DNA of 64,000 nucleotides from Acanthococcus lagerstroemiae (lineage: Eukaryota; Arthropoda; Insecta; Hemiptera; Eriococcidae): assembly GCA_031841125.1 (NCBI GenBank), contig CM063112.1, positions 10,628,603 through 10,692,602 of the forward strand, in the 5' to 3' direction. Made by a program: the position numbers and the translations under genes. Each line of letters opens with the position of its first letter. Position 1 is the stretch's first letter. Positions 57,601 to 64,000 of this stretch are shown here, piece by piece. Below the pieces are notes generated by a model that was not told the DNA's origin, made no database searches, and saw only the letters and a list, made by a program, of their open reading frames with translations.

Positions 57601-58117
57601 AGTCTATCGGGGTGGATGGGCGAGCCGAGGAAATGCACCTGAAGACTGGAGAAAACGAGGTTGACATATGGGCGTTCGTTTTCGTGAACAGAATACACGC
57701 TGGAAGGGAAAAGTGACCTTTTTTACCGAGATACTCTGCGCACGAGCACACACATACACAGAAGCATGTATCCCCATCTCTCGTTTACAGCTCTCTCAGT
57801 TTTTACTGCTACATTTTATGAAAGATTTCTTCAGGTAATCCGCATCAGCAGGGGTAAACATTTAATAAAGATTTTTGTTAAGACGAATTACGGTAGTACC
57901 TTTCTTTTTCGTATTAACCACGACGTTCTCATAATTTCTACGGCAAACTTCGCCTTGTGGAATTCCTTAACAAGCAACGTTTCAAATAATGGGCTTTTGT
58001 TTCAGGTAGATAATTTATTGCTCGGCGTTTTCATTTTATTTATTTATTTGCTCCGTGTACAAGAAGTGGAGGGGCCGGGGCGAGTGTGTACGAAAAGCAA
58101 ATAAACGCAGATATTAC
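57601..58117. other. No gene recognised
   Basis: CpG-moderate sequence, presumably intron of the candidate minus-strand gene. Confidence 0.35.
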
Positions 58118-58215
58118 CTCTCTTCAAAAGAGTAGGTCGCCGAAGGATAATCGATGACCTTCTGACAGACTGTACTAAGCGCCGAAATAAATATTTTTCC
58201 GAAGACGAACAGCAT
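58118..58215 (-). CDS. Candidate alternative first coding exon (unc-13 locus?)
   Basis: Minus strand: ATG at 58215, 32 codons (MLFVFGKIFISALSTVCQKV, then IDYPSATYSFEE) plus two bases AG, then a donor AG|GTAATA. Those two bases complete an Arg codon with the first base of the candidate micro-exon at 32509. The frame then stays open through it (EERVEEYSVIIPEEEM). The link is by phase and strand only; the peptide is not one I recognise. An alternative is a 52-nt internal exon using AG at 58170 (SVRRSSIILRRPTLLK in another frame). Confidence 0.22.
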
Positions 58216-59229
58216 AGTTGTTTCTTTTGTACAGTTTCTTTTCTTTTCTTTTTTTCTATTTTATTAGCGAACAACCGAACGTACAAAGGGGTACGTAACA
58301 GGATACGACGTTGATGATACTTCCACTCGAGCGATTGATATTTTATAGGCCGGCATCGACGATATACGTCGCGGCTGGGCACAAAAGGTCGATCGTTTTG
58401 CAAGAGATCCTCTCAAAGTCTAATCAAATACCTGGAGGTTATTGGCCAATAAGTAGACAGGGCGAAGATGACCGTTTTTTCCTCGCTGCTGAATTTTTCA
58501 AAAATTGTCGAGAATAAATTCGTGCCGACGTTTTCTGAACACCCCACGCACCAAGGCTCCTTCAGACTGAGTAGAGTCTGGAGAAGTCCCTTTAACCTGA
58601 TTTGTCTTGAAGAAAAAATTTCCAGGTAAATACTGGGACTCAGGAAAAATAAAATTCTGGTCCGGATCGCTAACTGAATGTACCCTGCATTTTTATTGCA
58701 AAGATGCTGCTTCGCACATTTGTAGTTAAGACCCTAAGGAATACATTCAGAAATGTTGCCAACCCTGGACCCCACATCGAATCCCCTAGGAGGTCATAAG
58801 TGTCTCTTCCCTCAGTTTTTCCTCAATAATTTCTTAACCATACGCCACATTGCAAAGTGTAAACAGCAAATTAATCTACACTAAATTTTATGTAAAAATA
58901 GTTTATTGCAAGTTTTCGTGTCATAACTTCCCAAAATGAGGGGGGGGGGCGAAGATGAGCCCATTCAATGGCACACCTTAACACCGGCTTTATAGGAGAA
59001 AACAGAAATTCTGACATTTTTATGTTTTCACTGACTTCAGAGAACCGAAGGGATGTAAATCTTTCCCACACCCGTTTCTGTACATCCCTATTTACCCCTG
59101 AAATTGTTTCTCCCAATCTCCTTCCTCAGGCTACCATATTTTGAAATTATACTTTTCCATGTTTTCTAGCATCATAAATAACTTTCTTAGTACAATTTTT
59201 TACACCCTTTCATTGGCTCGAATTACCCA
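58216..59229. other. No gene recognised
   Basis: No feature beyond simple runs (G-run at 58940-58948). Confidence 0.4.
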
Positions 59230-59640
59230 ATCAAGATAGCAGCTGTAGAGGTTTCAAAGTGGCAGGATTCGATTTTGATCATATTTGGCTGTAAATTCAA
59301 AATTGTGGCACTTGAGAGAGGGCGAGGTCTCAATATTTTTATGAAATGGAATATCGATGTACCTTCACAGGTTTGAAGGATTGCTGAATTCGTCTCTGAT
59401 AACAAGTTGCTCCTGATTTGCAGCCTATAGCACCTGCGAGGGGACGGGGACTCAAGATTTTCAAGAATCATAATACAGATGTCCTTTTAGGGGTTTTATG
59501 GGTCACCGAACTCGTTTTTAATGACTGACTCTAATCTGTAAACTGCGGCACTTGGGAAGGGATGAAGGCTCAAAATTGTCATAAAATGTGTCTGAAGGAC
59601 TGCTGAACACATCTTTAACAAGTTGCTCCTAACTTGCTAC
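59230..59640 (+). repeat. Decayed tandem repeat, ~100-130 bp units
   Basis: GGCACTTG.GA.GGG...GGCTCAA-like blocks at about 59304, 59430, 59546 and 59646, each preceded by a TGCTGAA/CGAACTCGT stretch and AACAAGTTGCTCCT in two units. Strongly diverged. Confidence 0.55.
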
Positions 59641-60105
59641 ATGTGGCACCCAGGAGGGTATGAGGTGATGCGACTCGCATAGTTTCACGGTTCTGCCACA
59701 AAACAGATACATCTGTAGCGCCACCATCAAAATACCCGTCACTGGATGAAATAGAACGACCAAAGTGATATATGCAACCAAGTGATGAGACTCGCGTAGT
59801 TTCATGGTTTTGCCAAAAGACAGACACATCTGTAGCACCACAATCAAGATACCCGTTGCTGAATGAAATAGAATAACCGAAGAGACGTGTGCAACCATGT
59901 CATGAGACTCGTTTAGTTTCACAGTTCTGCCACAAGCAGATACATCTGTAGCACCACCATCAAGATACCCGTCGCTGAATAAAATAGAACAACCAAAGTG
60001 ATATATGAAACCAAGTGATGAGACTCGCGTAGTTTCATGGTTCCGCCGCAAGACAGATACATCTGTAACGCCACCATCAAGATACCCGTCACTGTGAAGC
60101 ATGGA
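59640..60105 (+). repeat. ~117-bp satellite, four units
   Basis: GACTCGC(A/G)TAGTTTCA occurs at about 59670, 59789, 59905 and 60020. Each unit continues GCCACAAGACAGATACATCT, GTAGC.CCACCATCAA, ATACCCGTC.CTG and AATAGAACGACCAAAGTGAT. The period equals 39 codons, and the minus strand 59629-60168 is open (SDGYLDGGATDVS, HETTRVSSLGFIYHFG). Confidence 0.9.
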
Positions 60106-60994
60106 AATGTTCGAGGTAGTTTCCCGATACGTATCAGGACGTGCGAAAAGGATAATTGTACCTACCACCGATCATGGTGTAGGTGGGGTGATCTATTTGC
60201 CGGCTGTTCCAGTACGTCTGGTCGAGCTACCTTCGAGCAAAGCGACGAGGCTTTAGCTGGCTTATGCCCTCAAAACCGTGAGATTCGTATCAGGATTTTC
60301 CTCCGTGCTTTCTCTTTTTTCCGTGGCGTTTTTCAACTGTGTGCTCGTGGCTCTTATGAAATAACGTTTGTGCGTGTATCACCACCTCTGATTTTACGCC
60401 TGTCACGTCCGCGTGTAACTGATTATTGTGTGGCCAAATCGGCAAATGTAATGTGTTCATTGCCCTAAATACGAGGGCGGAGGGGGCCATGCAGAGAGCA
60501 TTACGCAGAGAGGTGGAACACCATGTCTAACCTACGACTCGCGCGACCGTGGAGCCAAGTATACACCCACCGCTGACTGGAGCTCAGCTGGATCATTCCA
60601 AAGAAGCGTGCCTTCCAGCCGACCTAGTATACACCATCCTAATTCCCGGCAGCCGACCTAGTATACACATCCTAATTCCCGGCAGCCGACGTTTGCTACC
60701 ATTTGTTGATGCACCTTCGCGCGCATGAAAATGCAGCTTATTTTTCCCCGGGCCCAATCAGTATTTTTATGTATATCTTTTTATGTCTTGTTTATGCCAG
60801 TTTTTGCCATGGTTCGAAGCCCGAATTTAAAATGCCTATTCCCTTACTAAGTCGTCACACTTGGGGCCGTGTCCTTTTTATATGTTTCAGGTGACTGGTC
60901 GGTCACCGCGAGACGAGCTCGATCCGTCGATGGACTACTGTGTGCCCAGGTAACACTACCCAACAGCCAAAAAACCGAAAGAACGAGAGTAGCC
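60106..60994. other. No gene recognised
   Basis: Includes a 34-bp tandem duplication at 60616-60682. No known motif otherwise. Confidence 0.4.
60616..60682 (+). repeat. 34-bp tandem duplication
   Basis: Two units of CAGCCGACCTAGTATACA..CATCCTAATTCCCGG; the second lacks one base. A third partial copy (CAGCCGACG) follows. Confidence 0.85.
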
Positions 60995-61694
60995 GATTCT
61001 AGATGTATTTTTCACGCTGAATTCAATGCCGCTTATTGTTTTTCTTAATTAGCTCTCCTTTTCTCGTAAATTCATTCTGAATTATTTCCCGTAATTTCCC
61101 TCTCGTGTTAGAAATATTAGTGAATGTGGCCACACTGCATGTATCACAAAACAAACTCGCCAACACAGTGATGCGTGTGAACGTGTTTTGACGTTTTGAT
61201 ATCGGAACGATCTAAACAGTTTCAACTGATTCTAAGATTCTATCATTAACGATGAAGTGATGGAACAACAATTTTGAGGAAGGCGATCTCTTCAGTGAAA
61301 AAATAACGCCTTTTTCATTCCGGTATTACAGTTTATTGTTTCTTTTACGAAATGTAAGTGAACTAGATAAATGTGTTCCGACGATAAATTTGATGAATAT
61401 GTGTTCAATGCCCGAATATTCATGATAATCACAACGCTCTTTGTTAAATTGGAATAATACTTACAGAACACAGAGGGACAGAGAACAACACGGAAGTTTT
61501 CTATTCAGTACCGTCGAAGACGAAGCTTATCGGTAATATCAGTTTAATACATACAACATCAGTGTCGCCACATAAAATAGAACAATTTCTTATAATATAC
61601 TATTAAATTTCCCAGCAAACGTAAAAAATGATTAGCTAACTCAGCATTATTTAATATCATATTTGAATTCAGCGTGAAAAATACATTAAGAATC
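60995..61694. mobile_element. 700-bp candidate MITE with 32-bp inverted repeats
   Basis: 60995-61026 (GATTCTAGATGTATTTTTCA then CGCTGAATTCAA) is matched in reverse complement at 61663-61694 with two or so mismatches. The interior is AT-rich with no coding sequence. No clear target duplication. Confidence 0.65.
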
Positions 61695-62394
61695 ATCTAT
61701 TTTCCTTCATGCGGTTTCCAAAAAATCTCAGTTTGTTGTGTAGTGTAATTATTTGTCTCATTATTTATGCTATATGTATCCTCCCAGTGATTTTCAAGTG
61801 GGCTTTGCCAGTCATTTTGCTGGGCCCATGGACGAAACGTAAATTGGAGTCACGTTCATCTACCATTAGGCTATGTGCCAGGGCATTCGTCCCCTAAGAT
61901 GATACACTGTGATCCGTACCCCTGCGATCCCTTATTATTAGGCTACGTGCCTGGGTATTTGCATAAGTGGGTCCACTCATTGGGTTCCGTACCACTAATT
62001 AGTTCATTACAGTTACAAATGTCACTCTTACCATTCGTATTTCACCACAGACACCCTACGCCCTACCATCTCTGGCTCACCCAGTCCAACTAGTCCATTG
62101 GAGGATGGGCTTCTCCCCAATATTTTAAGTTACCATTATCGTTAATCTTTGTTTATCTCATGCCAGACCGGGTATTCATTGTTATTGCGTTTCAATTTGC
62201 TATTCTGTTTTTACTTTGTTATTTATTTATTTATTTTTGGTGTATCCTTATTTAATACACGATTTCTCAAAAATAGTTCGCATCCCTGTTTTGATCTTTG
62301 CTGGAGACGTTTCTCCTGGATGCAGCTACGCTGCGACACAATATGAGTGCGGGACTGGGGGCGTCGTAGCCTGTTCCCCATGCCTCAGCTGAAT
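61695..62394. other. No gene recognised; short internal duplication
   Basis: TTAGGCTA.GTGCC.GGG.ATT occurs at about 61867 and 61940, in a stretch (61800-62110) that looks like LINE or SINE 3' UTR sequence (CCATTGGAGGATGGGCTTCT at about 62096). Confidence 0.4.
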
Positions 62395-62625
62395 GAAACA
62401 GAACGACCAAAGTGACACGTGCAACCATGTCATGAGACTCGTGTAGTTTCGCAGTTCTGCCAGAAGTAGATACATCTGTAGCACCCACCACCATCAAGAT
62501 ACTTATTGTTTCTGAATAAAATAGAACGACCAAAGTGATATATACAACCACGTGATGAGACTCGCGTAGTTTCACAGTTCTGCCACAAGACAGATACATC
62601 TGTAGCGTCACTGTCAAGATTCACT
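62395..62625 (+). repeat. ~117-bp satellite, second array, two units
   Basis: Same family as 59640-60105: GAGACTCG.GTAGTTTC at about 62433 and 62558, with CAGATACATCTGTAGC and AATAGAACGACCAAAGTGAT. It lies 2.3 kb from the first array. Confidence 0.88.
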
Positions 62626-63272
62626 ATTTTTACATCGCGTTATACCCGAGCTGGTCACATTTTTCGATTACATTCGCGAAATATTCACTTCTATGAACAA
62701 ATAAAGCGAGCTGAAATCATGCAGAACAGAACTTCACTTCAGCTGAGTACATAATAAAATGAAGAAAATCATGGTAGTTCTCGTATTGTTTTACAATCTC
62801 TGAAATCTGCAATTTTCAAATACAACTTTGAGAAAATCCGTGAATATGACACGTGACAATGTTAAATGAAATATGTTGTTCGAATGACAGTCATTTAGTC
62901 ATATGCAGCTGTCGAAACTGGTCTTAAAATCAGAAAGTTGTACTCGTAGATTGCATATTTCCAAAATCGTAAAACACGGATAACATAAGAACTACCTAAA
63001 GTAATTTTTTTCGTTTATTGTATACTCATCGGATGTAAACTATAACAAGCTGCATGAATGTTTCGTAAAAACGAATATTTCTCGAGTAAAATTGAAAAAT
63101 ATGACCAGCTTGCTTATAAGGTACGTAATAATAGAGAAGATTGATTGTCGAGATGAATCAGCTTGAGAATTTTTCGGTACAGAAAATTTACATTGACGTC
63201 GTTCATTTGCTGTCTGAAGTCAAGGTCATGAGAGAAGATTGAAGCCCAGAGGGAAAATACTTTTTTTTAAAT
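62626..63272. other. No gene recognised
   Basis: AT-rich, no motif assigned. Confidence 0.4.
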
Positions 63273-63770
63273 GGTTTTTTTTGTTGGAAATTACCATTTT
63301 GTACTCTCATAGAGTCATCGCAATGATACCGCGTACGAGTAAAATAATTCTGAGAATCCTGGACAACCTGCTAGCAGGGTGCATGTCCAGTCTAATTCCG
63401 TTGGAGCAGACAGGCTTCGTCACAGGAGGAGGGACCCGCGAACAAATCCTCAACATAAGACAAATCGTTGGAAAGACCCGCGAATATCCGGTGCCACTGG
63501 TTTTTTCTTTTGTTGATTATGCCAAGGCTTTTGACTGCGTCCTGTGGGGGAAGAACTTTGGTCTGCCCTCATCGAAATTGGGTGCACCGAAACACCTAGT
63601 GTTTACAATCAGCCGCCTGTACAGTCAAAACAGAAACACTGTACGGATTGATGAGCAAATAGAATAGGAAGAATTGGTAACAGAAAAAGGAGCGAGACAG
63701 GGGTGCATCCTGTCTCCGTTGCGGTTCAATTTGTATGATGAATACATTATGAGACAGGAGTTGGAAAGCT
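63273..63770 (+). pseudogene. LINE reverse transcriptase fragment (RTE-like), cut by SINE-1
   Basis: Plus-strand frame reads SKIILRILDNLLAGCMSSLI, PLEQTGFVTGGGTREQILNI, PLVFSFVDYAKAFDCVLW (motif A, Asp present) and TISRLYSQNRNTVRID. A stop at 63665 is followed in frame by EELVTEKGARQGCILSPLRF (motif B) and NLYDEYIMRQELES. The sequence then runs straight into SINE-1 at 63771, so the YADD box is not present in the window. It differs from LINEs A-E in motif B (GARQGCILSP against GVKQGDPLSP), so it is another family. It is 5'-truncated at about 63270. Confidence 0.8.
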
Positions 63771-63993
63771 AGGGGTCTGATAGGCCGAGTGGATAGCGTG
63801 TTGGTCTCGGAATCCGGAGGTCCCGGATTCAAGCCCGCGTAGCAACTCGCTACATTTCGACCTAGGCCGGTTTTTCAGTAAGACGAGAAGAGGGCTAAGA
63901 CAGCCCTAACAGCCTCCCTGACGTCTCAGAAGTAATGCTCGAAAGGGCGGATTCCAGGGCTCGGGTTGAAAGTGAAATTAGAAAAGAGTCGGT
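63771..63993 (+). mobile_element. SINE-1, copy c, with probable target duplication
   Basis: AGGGGTCTGATAGGCCGAGTGG (A-box GGCCGAGTGG), a B-box decayed to GGATTCAAGCCC, TACATTTCGACCTAGGCCGG, GGGCTAAGACAGCCCTAACA and GCTCGAAAGGGCGGATTCCA, ending TTAGAAAAGAG. GTTGGAA directly before (63760-63766) recurs at 63994-64000, the last bases of the window, consistent with a duplication cut off by the window edge. Confidence 0.83.
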
Positions 63994-64000
63994 GTTGGAA

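Noticed and set aside
59629..60168. 179-codon minus-strand ORF as a repeat protein gene
   Set aside because: The frame changes register between units and lies wholly in a satellite that recurs elsewhere as a fragment.
1..64000. CRISPR arrays, bacterial operons, riboswitches or origins
   Set aside because: No regular short repeats with unique spacers, no Shine-Dalgarno-led gene clusters, and clear eukaryotic retrotransposon and intron content.

Overview
The window is nuclear DNA of an arthropod, most likely an insect. It is AT-rich, contains GT-AG splice signals, and is dominated by non-LTR retrotransposons (RTE-like, R1-like, Jockey-like and I-like), hAT and mariner DNA transposons, a Gypsy fragment and two tRNA-derived SINE families. 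Nothing looks prokaryotic. The species cannot be named from the sequence alone.

The best host-gene signal is on the minus strand. A 91-nt exon at 13822-13912 has strong splice sites and a peptide containing NPFYSNIDSMPDIRPRR and KSIPLVSEL. I recognise this as the segment just upstream of the C1 domain of the synaptic priming protein Unc-13. Two weaker candidate exons lie upstream on the same strand: a micro-exon at 32469-32509 and a possible alternative first coding exon at 58118-58215. Their mutual splice phase agrees. The window is therefore best read as introns tens of kilobases long in an unc-13 locus, filled with mobile DNA. A separate plus-strand candidate exon with a signal peptide lies at 21628-21807.

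Layout. 1-5.7 kb: decayed LINE pieces (I/R1-type RT-RNase H, two RTE-like). 5.7-7.6 kb: CpG-rich sequence without a recognised gene. 7.6-11.2 kb: candidate TIR transposon with a rearranged Gypsy fragment inside. 11.5-12.4 kb: LINE endonuclease fragment and a 45-bp minisatellite. 13.8 kb: unc-13 exon. 14.9-18.5 kb: RTE-like LINE C (broken). 19.9-20.6 kb: hAT-type MITE with 8-bp target duplication. 22.8-26.3 kb: RTE-like LINE D (broken, plus strand). 26.3-30.2 kb: RTE-like LINE E (minus strand, both ORFs intact), meeting D tail to tail at a shared microsatellite. 31.2-31.9 kb: 700-bp element with 31-bp perfect TIRs. 33-35.4 kb: two copies of SINE family 2. 36.2-39.7 kb: R1-like LINE whose central 532 bp is cleanly inverted. 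42.4-45.5 kb: SINE-1, Jockey-like fragment with 12-bp TSD, hAT transposase remnant, nested MITEs. 46.6-47.9 kb: Jockey/CR1-like LINE remnant. 50.4-52.5 kb: mariner remnant split by a SINE-1, then an RNase H LINE remnant. 53.6-62.6 kb: AT-rich quasi-repeats and several satellite arrays. 63.3-64 kb: RT fragment cut by a third SINE-1.

Only LINE E looks competent: ORF1 (coiled coil plus RRM-like nucleic-acid-binding protein) and ORF2 (AP endonuclease plus reverse transcriptase) lie in one continuous frame broken by a single UAA, with no AUG ahead of the endonuclease domain. Nearly everything else is a fossil. The nesting order gives a relative history: mariner before SINE-1, hAT MITE before the small MITE inside it, SINE-1 before the Jockey-like insertion, and D probably before E.
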